Part shown: positions 8,603-18,600 of the stretch, piece after piece
How positions within the stretch are numbered: position 1 is the first letter of the stretch
Layout of the letters: each line of letters opens with the position of its first letter
Assembly: GCA_007988745.1 (NCBI GenBank)
Contig: BJUT01000015.1
Location: 1-64,000, forward strand
Direction: 5' to 3'
Origin: Pseudoalteromonas atlantica
Lineage (GTDB): Bacteria; Pseudomonadota; Gammaproteobacteria; Enterobacterales; Alteromonadaceae
Length of the DNA: 64,000 bases
Translations under genes and position numbers: made by a program
The notes under the pieces: model-generated
What the model saw: only the letters and a program-made list of their open reading frames with translations
Database searches by the model: none
What the model was told of the DNA's origin: nothing

Positions 8603-8623
8603 TATAATAGACAAATATTGTCC
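8603..8623. promoter_or_regulatory. divergent bcs promoter region with inverted repeat
   Basis: The 114 bases between bcsE and bcsR carry a TATAAT at 8603-8608 on the plus strand, overlapping a minus-strand candidate (TGGACA, 16 bases, TATAGA). Immediately beside it is an inverted repeat GACAA-ATA-TTGTC at 8610-8622. This is the only place from which both bcs operons can start. The repeat is a possible operator, but no regulator is identified. Confidence 0.4.
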
Positions 8624-8663
8624 ACTTTAAATAAAAATAATAAACTTCACCATAAAGGCAACA

Positions 8664-8843
8664 ATGCGTAATTTAACGACAAAAAGCTCTGAAACCTTAA
8701 CATCAAATGACATTGAGAACCTTGCACGACGTTTTGGCGGCAAAAGTGAAGATTACGTTGAAATTGTTAATAAACAAAAAAATAAACAAACAATAGAAAA
8801 ATACGCATTACTGAACGAAATACACCGTGCAGTAAATGCGTAA
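8664..8843 (+). CDS. bcsR: cellulose biosynthesis accessory protein BcsR
   Basis: A 59-residue gene starting at ATG 8664 with AAGG about six bases upstream. The sequence contains DIENLARRFGGKSEDYVEI and, later, KYALLNEI. This parallels E. coli BcsR (YhjR, 62 aa), which has DI-x2-L followed by a DY-x-[DE]-I element and a WPLL-x-EF element near the end. In E. coli, BcsR partners BcsQ and is needed for a functional synthase complex. It lies seven bases before bcsQ and is the first gene of the rightward operon. Identity is moderate, and position and pattern carry the call. Confidence 0.8.
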   Translation: MRNLTTKSSETLTSNDIENLARRFGGKSEDYVEIVNKQKNKQTIEKYALLNEIHRAVNA

Positions 8844-8850
8844 GTAGTAA

Positions 8851-9588
8851 TTGAAACGACAGGTAAACAACCCTTTGCAAAGAATTTTTCTAAAAGGCAT
8901 TAAAGGCGGCACTGGCGCTACTTCTATGGTTGCCAACTTAGCCTGCGTATTAAAAAAATCAGGCTCTGACGTTATTGCTATAGATTTAGACTCTAAAAGC
9001 GATTTGGGCCTGCACTTTGGCCTGCCTTGGCAGTACAACCACGGCTGGAGTAACGAGCAGGACTTTGAACAAGCCCTTGAGCACTTTCATCAAGATAGTG
9101 ATGGCATAGTGTTTTTACCTTTTGGCGATAAAAGTGTTAGTACCGCAGCGTTATTCGATTTTATAAACAATTGCAATAAACTGGATTATAACAATAATGC
9201 TTGGCTTCTTTTTGATTGCCCTGCACATATTGATATCACCCACTATCCGCTCGATAAGAACGACATAGTGATTGAAATAGTTAATTGTGATGCTATTTGC
9301 CACAGCTTAATTTATAAAAAACTACAAACGTTAAAACACACTGACAACCAGTGGAAACACTTCTTTTTAGTCAATCGTTATAACTCTGCATCAACACTTG
9401 AGTTTGACCTGTTTTCTTTGTGGCAATCTACCTTGCCGCTTATGGCGCCTTTTTTTATAAATAGTGATGAAGTAATTAAAGAGTCTACAGCCTATAGAAA
9501 TGTAGCGCTTAATTGTGCGCCTTACAGTGTTGCTAACGATGACTTTGAAACACTTGCCGGCTGGCTTGTAAGTAAATCGGCCCTGTAG
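8851..9588 (+). CDS. bcsQ: MinD/ParA-like cellulose biosynthesis protein BcsQ
   Basis: BcsQ is a SIMIBI (MinD-like) nucleotide-binding protein that forms a complex with BcsR at the cytosolic face of the cellulose synthase and is needed for cellulose secretion. The deviant Walker A reads KGIKGGTGATS: the usual P-loop lysine is Ala. Family members such as E. coli BcsQ also lack a canonical lysine here. The A-prime Walker B is IAIDLDSKSDLG. The start is not ATG. TTG 8851 gives 245 residues, and TTG 8875 with AGGT upstream would give an N-terminus only seven residues before the loop, closer to E. coli. bcsA follows after two bases. Confidence 0.87.
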   Translation: MKRQVNNPLQRIFLKGIKGGTGATSMVANLACVLKKSGSDVIAIDLDSKSDLGLHFGLPWQYNHGWSNEQDFEQALEHFHQDSDGIVFLPFGDKSVSTAALFDFINNCNKLDYNNNAWLLFDCPAHIDITHYPLDKNDIVIEIVNCDAICHSLIYKKLQTLKHTDNQWKHFFLVNRYNSASTLEFDLFSLWQSTLPLMAPFFINSDEVIKESTAYRNVALNCAPYSVANDDFETLAGWLVSKSAL

Positions 9589-9590
9589 TT

Positions 9591-12260
9591 ATGAGCTTTT
9601 CTTTATTTTATAAGCGCCCAATACACAGTACTTTGTATTTACTGTTAAGCATTATTTTTACTGAAAAACTTGTACGTTATATTTTATTTAAGTTTCATAG
9701 TTATTTTAACCAGCACAAAGTAAACGTAATAGAAGCCTTTTTAATGCCTTTTATTACGCTGATTAGTTCATTGTTTATCAATATAAAAGACCACAAAATT
9801 AACTTTGAACTTGTTTTGTATGATTACTACCCGCATCTTCGCTTGCCCTACCGCACGTTTATTTATTCAAATATTTTGCGCTTTATCATTCAAAGCGTTT
9901 ATTTGTTATTTTTTAAATACAAACCTAAAAATAACTCTGTAAGGGAGCGGCTATCAAATCAGTTTTATAATGGGGTAAGTTATTCACTTAAACAGTTGCG
10001 TTGGTTTGACTTAAAGCTAGGTAGATTACTAAAGCGTTTGTTATCAAAAAACGTTAAGGGTTCTAAAGAAAGTGCTTTTAAAACCATGGCTGACGCTAAA
10101 ATTTGGCAAAATAAACTAATAAAATATGTGGTTGTAGCCTTTATTTTGTTTTTACTGGCTATTTTTATAACCATTCCGTTTAGCCTAGAAGCGCAAGCCG
10201 TGTTTATTAGTTTTATTTTGATAGTGGCATACGGGCTCAAGCGCGTTAAAGGGCAAATGGCCACCATTGTAATGATCACCCTATCGGTAACCACTTCATC
10301 GCGTTATTTATGGTGGCGCTACACAGAAACCCTCAATTGGGATGACCCTGTTGCGCTTATATTAGGCGCAGGCTTGCTGCTGGCAGAAACCTATGCGTGG
10401 CTAGTGCTCATTTTAGGCTTTTTTCAAACTATAAACCCCCTTGAGCGTAAACCTGTTCCGTTGCCAGAAAACACTGACTTATGGCCAACAGTTGATGTAT
10501 ACATTCCTACTTATAATGAACCATTAAGTGTTGTACAACCTACCACGCTTGCGGCTATGAGCATTGATTGGCCTGCTGATAAGCTCAACGTGTATATTCT
10601 TGATGATGGCAAACGTCCTGAGTTTAAAGAATTTGCTCAAAAAGTGGGGGTGGGTTATTTAACACGACCCGATAATAACCACGCTAAAGCCGGTAATATG
10701 AATAGCGCCATGCGCTACACTAACGGCGACTACATTGCTATTTTTGACTGTGACCACGTACCTGCCCGCTCATTTTTACAAATGACCATGGGGCAATTTT
10801 TAAAAGACAGCAAAGTATGTTTAGTGCAAACACCGCATCACTTTTTCTCAGCAGATCCGTTTGAGCGTAATTTAAATAACCACAGCCAAATCCCTAATGA
10901 AAACATGCTTTTTTATGGGTTGATCCAAGATGGTAATGACATGTGGGATGCCACCTTCTTTTGTGGCTCATGCGCTGTTTTAAAACGTGAAGCACTTGAT
11001 AATATTGGTGGCTTTGCATTTGAAACGGTAACCGAAGATGCCCACACTGCTCTGCGTATGCAACGTGCCGGTTATAAAACCGCTTATATAAATATCCCAC
11101 AAGCTGCAGGCCTTGCCACCGACAGCCTCTCTGCACATATTGGCCAGCGTATTCGTTGGGCTCGGGGTATGGCGCAAATATTTAGGCTCGATAACCCAAT
11201 TTTAGGTAAAGGGCTCGATATACCACAGCGCCTGTGTTACTTAAACGCCATGCTGCACTTTTTATCGGGCATTCCGCGTATTGTATTTTTAACCGCGCCA
11301 CTGGCGCTCATATACTTTAATGCTTACATTATTTATGCGCCGTTTTTAGCTATTTTTATTTATGTAGTGCCTACACTCATACAAATAAAAGCGACCAACT
11401 CACGAATTCAGGGTAAATATCGCTACTCTTTTTGGGGGGAAGTGTATGAGTCTGTTCTTGCGTGGTACATATTAAAGCCTACAACCGTTGCGCTAATAAA
11501 CCCTAATAAGGGTAAGTTTAACGTAACAGAAAAAGGCGGCTTAAATGATAAAGAGCATTACGATTGGGGTATATCTAAACCCTACTTGGTACTTTTACTC
11601 ATAAACTTAGTTGGCATGCTTGTAGGTGTTTTACGCTTAGGCTTTGGCGATCCGAGCCAAGTGGGCGTTTTGTTAATCAGCATGGGCTGGGCAATTTATA
11701 ATATTATTATTTTAGGCGCTGCGGTAGCCGTTGCTGCAGAAGCTAGGCAAGTAAGGCAGTCACACCGTATTAAGGCAAACTTTCCGGCTGGCGTGCGCTT
11801 AGCAAATGGGCATACGTTAAAAGTTAAAATAACCGATTACTCTGATAATGGGGTGGGCATTGAAACAGAGCACGCTCATTTATGCCGAGTAAACGACAAA
11901 ATAGAGCTATTAATGAGCCGCGGAAATAAACAGTTTTCGTTTACAACGTATGTATGTAACACCCGAAACAAACAAATAGGCTTAACGTTAAAAGATCTCT
12001 CGCTCGAAAAGCAAAAAGCATTTATACAGTGCACCTTTTCAAGAGCGGATGCGTGGCTTGACTGGCAAAATAATTTTCGTCATGACCGCCCTTCATATAG
12101 CTTTAAAGAAGTACAAAAAACAAGTTTAAGAGGATTTAGTAATTTATTGTTTCATGCTCCTAAGCCATTACAACCCTTTGTAAAACTAATGACAAAAATT
12201 GTTGTATATATAAACTCTTTCACCCCTAAAAAACCAATAGTGCATTATAATTATGATTAA
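9591..12260 (+). CDS. bcsA: cellulose synthase catalytic subunit BcsA
   Basis: This is the processive family 2 glycosyltransferase that polymerises UDP-glucose into beta-1,4-glucan and passes it through its own membrane channel. The 889 residues comprise an N-terminal region (1-160) with hydrophobic stretches, membrane segments about 175-290, then the GT2 domain with D338-D339 (LDDGK), D386-x-D388 (DCDH), T481-E482-D483 (catalytic base) and Q519-R-I-R-W523. Further membrane helices follow (about 545-710), then a PilZ domain with R722-QSH-R726 and D749-YSDN-G754, the complete c-di-GMP binding signature. It overlaps bcsB by eight bases. c-di-GMP activation is therefore expected. Confidence 0.97.
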   Translation: MSFSLFYKRPIHSTLYLLLSIIFTEKLVRYILFKFHSYFNQHKVNVIEAFLMPFITLISSLFINIKDHKINFELVLYDYYPHLRLPYRTFIYSNILRFIIQSVYLLFFKYKPKNNSVRERLSNQFYNGVSYSLKQLRWFDLKLGRLLKRLLSKNVKGSKESAFKTMADAKIWQNKLIKYVVVAFILFLLAIFITIPFSLEAQAVFISFILIVAYGLKRVKGQMATIVMITLSVTTSSRYLWWRYTETLNWDDPVALILGAGLLLAETYAWLVLILGFFQTINPLERKPVPLPENTDLWPTVDVYIPTYNEPLSVVQPTTLAAMSIDWPADKLNVYILDDGKRPEFKEFAQKVGVGYLTRPDNNHAKAGNMNSAMRYTNGDYIAIFDCDHVPARSFLQMTMGQFLKDSKVCLVQTPHHFFSADPFERNLNNHSQIPNENMLFYGLIQDGNDMWDATFFCGSCAVLKREALDNIGGFAFETVTEDAHTALRMQRAGYKTAYINIPQAAGLATDSLSAHIGQRIRWARGMAQIFRLDNPILGKGLDIPQRLCYLNAMLHFLSGIPRIVFLTAPLALIYFNAYIIYAPFLAIFIYVVPTLIQIKATNSRIQGKYRYSFWGEVYESVLAWYILKPTTVALINPNKGKFNVTEKGGLNDKEHYDWGISKPYLVLLLINLVGMLVGVLRLGFGDPSQVGVLLISMGWAIYNIIILGAAVAVAAEARQVRQSHRIKANFPAGVRLANGHTLKVKITDYSDNGVGIETEHAHLCRVNDKIELLMSRGNKQFSFTTYVCNTRNKQIGLTLKDLSLEKQKAFIQCTFSRADAWLDWQNNFRHDRPSYSFKEVQKTSLRGFSNLLFHAPKPLQPFVKLMTKIVVYINSFTPKKPIVHYNYD

Positions 12261-14499
12261 AAATTTGCTTAATACATTTCTAATACTGTTTTTAACATGC
12301 AGTGCTTACAAAGCATGTGCTATTGAGCCAATGCACGATAAATCTGTGTTTATAAATGGCTACCCAGAAAGCGCCAACGTGTCTAGTTTAAGATTAGACT
12401 TTGCTGCTTTAGGCTTTGATGGCTACAAGCTTGATGGCATAAACAACAACTCAAGAGTGGATTTTACCAACCGCATTGATAAATTAAGCACCGATTTACA
12501 GCTTAATTTTTCGTACACAAACTCGCCATCATTGATTGCGAACGTGTCGCATTTAAAAGTGTATTTTAATGAAAACTTAGTCACTGTACTGCCCATAAAT
12601 GAGCAACTAAGTGTGGTTAAAAATACCGTTAACCATAGCCTAAAACTCAATGCTAAGTATGTACAAGACTACAACCAAGTACGGTTTGAGCTTGTTGGTT
12701 ATTATGATTTACGTTGCCAAGATTACTTTAGCCGCTCTATTTGGACCGAAATTAATAAATCGAGCAATATCACGCTCAATCAAAAGCAACTGGCAATAGA
12801 TAGCCGTTTAGAATATTTACCAGAGCCCTTTTTTGATGCCAAAGATTACAATAAGTTAAGCTTACCGTTTGTGTTTGCAAAAACACCTAACACCAAAACG
12901 ATTGAAGCGGCTGCGACTCTTTCAAGCTGGTTTGGCGCGCAAGCTGACTGGCGTGGTGCTGATTTTCCGGTGGTGATTAATAAATCATTAGATACGCACA
13001 GCGTGGTTTTTATTACCAACGATTCAAAGCCTGACTTTTTAAAAGACTATCCCGATGTGGAAAAGCCAACCGTTGAGATTATTTCAAACCCACTACATAG
13101 ATACAGCAAAATGTTGCTTATTTTAGGGCGTGATGAAGACGATTTAAAAACCGCCGTCACGGGATTGGCCTTTGGCCATAAAGTCATGACCGGCAGAACC
13201 GCTAGCATAGAAGCAATTAACCAACTTCCGCTTCGCAAGGCGTACGATGCCCCGCGCTGGTTACGCGCTGATAGAGCAGTACACTTTGACGAATTAATTG
13301 ATTTTGACAATCAGCTACAAGCACAAGGGTTAAATAACGGACCCGTAAAATTAAACGTGCGCTTTGCTCCAGATTTATTTACTTGGCGCGAAAAAGGCAT
13401 CCCCATTACATTGCAATATCGCAGCACACCCGAAAGCGAGTCTTTGGACTCTCGGTTAAATATGTTGATTAATCAAAAGTTTATTAGTGGATATTTGTTA
13501 GATAATGACGACTCTACACTTAATACTACAAAAACATTATTGCCACTTATTGCCAATACCGATACTACACAAAACGCAGAAAACTTTTCACTTAATGGCA
13601 TAAACTTAGCCACTCGGAACGAGCTAAACTTTGATTTTAGATTTGGTGTGCTGAAAAAAGGTGAGTGTGCAATAGCACCACCTGGTGGTGAGTTTGGTGT
13701 TATTGATGGTAATTCTAATATTGATGTAAGTGGTTTTGATCATTACATTGCCCTGCCAGATTTGAATGTATTTGCGAACAGTGGCTTCCCGTACACCAAA
13801 TATGCCGATTTACAGCAAACACTTGTACTAATTGACCCGCAGCCTTCTGCAAAAGCGTTAACTTTGCTGTTTAATCTTACCGGTCATTTTGGTGCAATAA
13901 CGGGGTATCCAACCCACAGAATGACAGTGGCCCATTTAAATGAAAATGTTGATTTAGACGACAAAGATATTTTAGTTGTTGCAAAGCCTGGCAGCACAGC
14001 TCAGCAACTAGATGAAGATGCGCATACAAACGTACTTTTAACGAATAACCAACGTGAAATAAAGCAAGCTATTTACAACGGTGCATACGATGAGCAAGCC
14101 ACAGATAAAATACAAGTAAGTGTAAAAAGTAGCGGAGATATGGCGGTAATTACAGCTTATCAATCTCCTTTTGATTCTGAGCGCTCTGTTGTATCACTTA
14201 ATGCCACCACTGAAAAAGCATTTGGCTTAATTGATAAAACCCTTATGGACTCGCAAACATTAAGCCAATTAAAAGGCAGTGCTGCGGTTATAAACTCACA
14301 AGGCGTTAAAACAATAAAAACCGAAGAGCAATACTTTGTCGGTCATATTCCTGTACATACGCTGGTATGGTTCCATTTATCTGACCATCCATTTATTTTA
14401 GCTCTGCTTTCAATATTAACGCTGTTACTAATTTCATTCATTTTATGGCGATTACTACAAGCACTCACCCATAAGCGTTTAGCTGAAGGAGATGAATAA
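12253..14499 (+). CDS. bcsB: cellulose synthase regulatory subunit BcsB
   Basis: BcsB is the periplasmic partner of BcsA; it guides the nascent glucan and anchors to the inner membrane through a C-terminal helix required for synthase activity. Residues 1-24 are a signal peptide ending YKACA. The body has alternating carbohydrate-binding-like and flavodoxin-like domains. A single membrane segment lies at about 715-735 (FILALLSILTLLLISFILW), followed by a basic tail. 748 residues is typical. The ATG at 12253 overlaps the end of bcsA by eight bases, and the TAA shares its last A with the ATG of bcsZ. Confidence 0.95.
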   Translation: MIKNLLNTFLILFLTCSAYKACAIEPMHDKSVFINGYPESANVSSLRLDFAALGFDGYKLDGINNNSRVDFTNRIDKLSTDLQLNFSYTNSPSLIANVSHLKVYFNENLVTVLPINEQLSVVKNTVNHSLKLNAKYVQDYNQVRFELVGYYDLRCQDYFSRSIWTEINKSSNITLNQKQLAIDSRLEYLPEPFFDAKDYNKLSLPFVFAKTPNTKTIEAAATLSSWFGAQADWRGADFPVVINKSLDTHSVVFITNDSKPDFLKDYPDVEKPTVEIISNPLHRYSKMLLILGRDEDDLKTAVTGLAFGHKVMTGRTASIEAINQLPLRKAYDAPRWLRADRAVHFDELIDFDNQLQAQGLNNGPVKLNVRFAPDLFTWREKGIPITLQYRSTPESESLDSRLNMLINQKFISGYLLDNDDSTLNTTKTLLPLIANTDTTQNAENFSLNGINLATRNELNFDFRFGVLKKGECAIAPPGGEFGVIDGNSNIDVSGFDHYIALPDLNVFANSGFPYTKYADLQQTLVLIDPQPSAKALTLLFNLTGHFGAITGYPTHRMTVAHLNENVDLDDKDILVVAKPGSTAQQLDEDAHTNVLLTNNQREIKQAIYNGAYDEQATDKIQVSVKSSGDMAVITAYQSPFDSERSVVSLNATTEKAFGLIDKTLMDSQTLSQLKGSAAVINSQGVKTIKTEEQYFVGHIPVHTLVWFHLSDHPFILALLSILTLLLISFILWRLLQALTHKRLAEGDE

Positions 14500-15626
14500 T
14501 GACATTACTTAACCGAGCATTATTAGTAGCCGCTTTTTTAAGTTTTTCTGTGTCAGCGCAAACGCAGCAGTGCGAGCCTTGGCAGGGGTGGCAAGTATTT
14601 AAAAATCACTTTATTAGTGATGAAGGCCGCGTAATAGACCTAGGTTCAAAACAAAATATTACCACCTCAGAGGGGCAATCATACGCACTATTTTTTGCGC
14701 TAGTAGCAAACGATAAAGCCGCGTTTGATAGCATTTTAGATTGGACGCAAGACCATCTCTCTGAAGGCGATTTAAGTACACGTCTGCCTGCGTGGCAATG
14801 GGGTGAAACAGGCAATGATACCTATGGGATTATAGACTCAAACCCAGCATCAGATTCTGATTTATGGATAGCATATAGTTTATCGCAAGCAGCTATTTTA
14901 TGGGATGACCGCCGCTATAGTATTTTAGCTGCTGTATTAGCGCAGCGTATTATGCGAGAAGAAACCGCCTATATTTCAGGGTTAGGGCTTACTTTATTAC
15001 CCGCCCCTGCTGGGTTTGAATTTGAAAATAACACCTATAAACTCAACCCTAGTTATTCACCGTTATTTATTTATCAGCAATTTAGCAAATTATACCCGCA
15101 CTCACCTTGGCAGCAATTACATGAAGCGTCTGCAAAGCTTATTTTGGATACCGCTAAAAACGGAGTGAGCCCTGACTGGGTGATGTATAGCCCAGCAAAA
15201 GGTTTTTATTACGATAAAAAAGCAACCGATTTAGGCAGCTTTAATGCCATTAGGGTTTACTTATGGGCCAGCATGATGGCGAACGATGCGCCATACAAAG
15301 CACAACTAAGCGAGCAGTTTACCCCTTTTGTAGAGGCTATAAACAGCCGTGGCTATGCCCCTTTAAATACCTATGCACGCTCTGGCAAAACCCAAAAGCG
15401 TGGCCCATTAGGCTTTAATGCTGCCCTACTGCCCATGCTAAAAGAAAATGGCGATGATTCTTTGGTTATGGCCATTCAACAAAAGTTAATGGTCGATAAG
15501 TCATTCACACAAACACGCTATTACGACAGTGTATTAAATCTGTTTGGTAGTAGTGCGCTTAATAAGCGCTTCTTAATAACAGCAGACGGGACGCTCAAGC
15601 CAAGGTGGAGCACTGAATGTCGTTAA
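14499..15626 (+). CDS. bcsZ: periplasmic GH8 endoglucanase BcsZ, possibly altered active site
   Basis: BcsZ is a glycoside hydrolase family 8 endo-beta-1,4-glucanase that trims cellulose in the periplasm. Residues 1-20 are a signal peptide (SVSA cleavage). Glu58 in TSEGQSYALFF is the expected general acid, and DSDLWIAYSL (119-128) is the conserved second helix. The motif that in E. coli-type BcsZ reads SYDAIRVYLW, with the catalytic base Asp, is here GSFNAIRVYLW with Asn249 (codon AAT, 15243-15245). That places the protein closer to GH8 members with Asn at this site, or makes it weakly active. 375 residues, full length, with no frameshift. It is coupled to bcsB (TAATG) and overlaps bcsC by ten bases. 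Confidence 0.92.
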   Translation: MTLLNRALLVAAFLSFSVSAQTQQCEPWQGWQVFKNHFISDEGRVIDLGSKQNITTSEGQSYALFFALVANDKAAFDSILDWTQDHLSEGDLSTRLPAWQWGETGNDTYGIIDSNPASDSDLWIAYSLSQAAILWDDRRYSILAAVLAQRIMREETAYISGLGLTLLPAPAGFEFENNTYKLNPSYSPLFIYQQFSKLYPHSPWQQLHEASAKLILDTAKNGVSPDWVMYSPAKGFYYDKKATDLGSFNAIRVYLWASMMANDAPYKAQLSEQFTPFVEAINSRGYAPLNTYARSGKTQKRGPLGFNAALLPMLKENGDDSLVMAIQQKLMVDKSFTQTRYYDSVLNLFGSSALNKRFLITADGTLKPRWSTECR

Positions 15627-18600
15627 AATGGGCTGTTGTTTGTACGTTAGCAGTCAGCGCAAGTGTGCATGCTAAAACAAATAATGACATTGATACACAC
15701 TCTGTTGAGTGGCTTTTAAGCCAAATCAATATTGGTGAAGTGCAAGAAAATAAAGATTTAATTGCCGATAGCTTACAAAAGTTATTGGCTATTGCCCCTA
15801 ATCGAATAGAAAGCCAGTGTGCGCTTGCTCGTTTTGAGTTTGCCAATGGTAAGGCTATACAAGCAAATCAAATTTTAAGAAAAATTGACGGTAACAACAC
15901 ACGTACCCACCCTTGTGTAGAACAGTTACGATTAATTGCTAGATTAGAAAACGAAGACAAAGCAGATATACAGCAAGCTAAATTACTTGCCCGTGCGGGA
16001 CGTTACGAACAAGCGCGATTAATTTACAACAGGCTTTTTAAAAACACCTATCCAAGCTTAGCGTTTGAGCTCGAGCACTTAAGTTGGTATGCACAAGATC
16101 AAAGCCAATGGAAAAATGTAAAAAAAGGCTACGAAAGGCTACTACGCAGTTACGAGAACATCGGCGCGGTAGATATTGCATATGCGCGCCACTTAGTCAG
16201 AAATAACCCCACTGATAGCACCGCGCTAACTATTTTAAGTAAATATGGTGCCACCTCTCGCTACAGTAATGAAGTAGAAACAATCTGGTTAGGTGCTTTA
16301 TCTAACATGCAATTAAATAGCGCTACAGAAAAACAATTTCAGCGCTACTTTAGCGTGTATCCGTTTAGCAGCAAAGGCGAATTACAGTATCAAGATTTCA
16401 AAAAAGATTTAAAAGCGCGACAAAAATTATTAGCTAACCCGGCCTACCAACTATGGCTTAAAGGTGAGGCGTTACTTGAAAAAAACAAGCTCGTTGCCGC
16501 AGAGCCGCTTTTACTAAAAGCGCTCAAAGAGCGCCCTAACGATGGCGCAATTATGCGCAGCCTTGGCACCCTTTATTTGCGTATGGGTAAAAATCAAACG
16601 TCTTATAATTATTTTACTAAGGCGTATTCGCATACCGCCGACTTTGCCGAGCGAGAAACGCTAAAAGACTTAGCCACCACGGCAAAGTTTTGGCTTTACA
16701 TACGCCAAGCTAAAGAAGCCATTAATAATAGCCAGTTTAAAACGGCGTTGCTTAAATTAAATTTAGCCGACACACTTGAGCAAGACCCTGCTAGCGTTTT
16801 GTATAACCGCGGATTGTTACAATTTGCTCAAGGTAATTATTCACAAGCGGCCGCTATTTATCAAACCGTGTTAAAAAATGATCCGCTTAATAATGGCGCT
16901 CTAACAGGGTTATTAGAAATTGTTGAATTGGATAACAATGAGCAGTCGTTAATCAAGTTTTATAATGCTTTATCTCAGTCTCAAAAAGCTCAACTTAAAC
17001 CTGTGTATGCGGCAACGTTAAGTAGCCAGCTTCGCGAAAAAGCACGCCAATATAGTGATGCAGGCGATACAGAGCTTGCTGAACAAACCTTAAAAGAGGC
17101 TATTGAACTGGCCCCTGAGCAGCCTTGGCTTTATTACGATTTAGCGTTTATTTATCAACAAAACGGGTTAACTCAAAAGGCAAAAACGTTATTTAATAAT
17201 GTGCTTTGGCAGTTTCCGCTCAATCCACAGTTACGTTATAGCCATGCTTTATTTTTACGCTCAATTGATGATTATCAAGGCGCTTTAAACACCTTAGAGT
17301 ATGTACCGGTTAATGATCGAAATGACGACATAATTTCTCTTGAGCAACAGCTTAGGCTCAACGAGTCTCTTCGACAAAGCGAGCGACACTTAAATACCAA
17401 AAATAGAACCACGGCTATTTTTCATTTAAGTAATTTAGAAGCGCAAAATTTAACTCCAGTAATGAAAGCCGAGCTATCGCGTAGCTGGTATCAAATAGAT
17501 GAGAAAAAACACGCTCTAAAGTTAATTAATAATGCATTAAATACCGAGCCTACTTTATCACCTTATTGGCATATGCTTTACGCGCAGTGGCTATTAGAAC
17601 AAAACGAGCGCCCTGCTGTAGAACAATGGTTTTCTCATTACAGCTTGCCTAATAATGCAAGTGCTGGCGAAGTAGAACAGTACGTCAATTTATACACCAC
17701 GTATATTAATCAGTATTACGAAGGTGGCGAATTATTAGCAAAGCTTAACCAGCTTGATCAAAAGTACCAAAGTACACCCGCCATCACCACGGCATTAATA
17801 AATGCTAATTTAGCTCTGGGGCAGCAAGAATCAGCAATTATTGTTTATCAGCAAAAACTGAAAAACAATCAGCCAATTGAACCTCAAGCAATGCTTGCAA
17901 TAGCAAAAGCTTACAGAGAATTAGGTAATGACTTTCAGGCAAAAGAAGTTACTGAGCGCGCAATAACGCAAACAGATGATCAGCAAGCCTACTTACAACG
18001 CCAAATAATGGCCTCGTTAAATGACTTTAATTACGCAGGTGATGCTTTAGTTTTAGCCAATCAATTAATTGCTAAATCACCCAATGATAAAGAGCTTAGT
18101 TATTTGGGCGCTGAAGTTGCTCGAAATTTTAATGAACAAGACCAAGCTAAGCAATGGTATTTAAAAACGCTATCAAGCGAGCAACGCCTAAACGATGAAT
18201 CGTTTTACAAACAAATTGCTCGCATAGATGAAAATGATGCGTGGTATATTAATGGCGCTAAGCGCGAGCTTATTAATGAGCAAAACAAAAACCAAGCATA
18301 CATTGCTATTGGGGTTAACTTTAGTGGCCAAACAAGCACCGAAAGCGAGGCGACTCTTGGCGCAGGCTTAGTACCTATTGAGGCCTACTTTCCACTTTGG
18401 CAAGGCCAAGGGTTTATTAAAATAGACCCAACCACTATTAGCGCACAAACAACTCGCTTTGATGAGCAATTTGCTGGTAGCCGCTACGGCCAAGGTGCAC
18501 TTTGTATATTTACCTGTGCTATTGATGAAGTAAGCCCTGAGCAAGATGGGGTCGACATAGGTATTGGCTGGCAAAATGAAAATTGGCGTGTTGATGTAGG

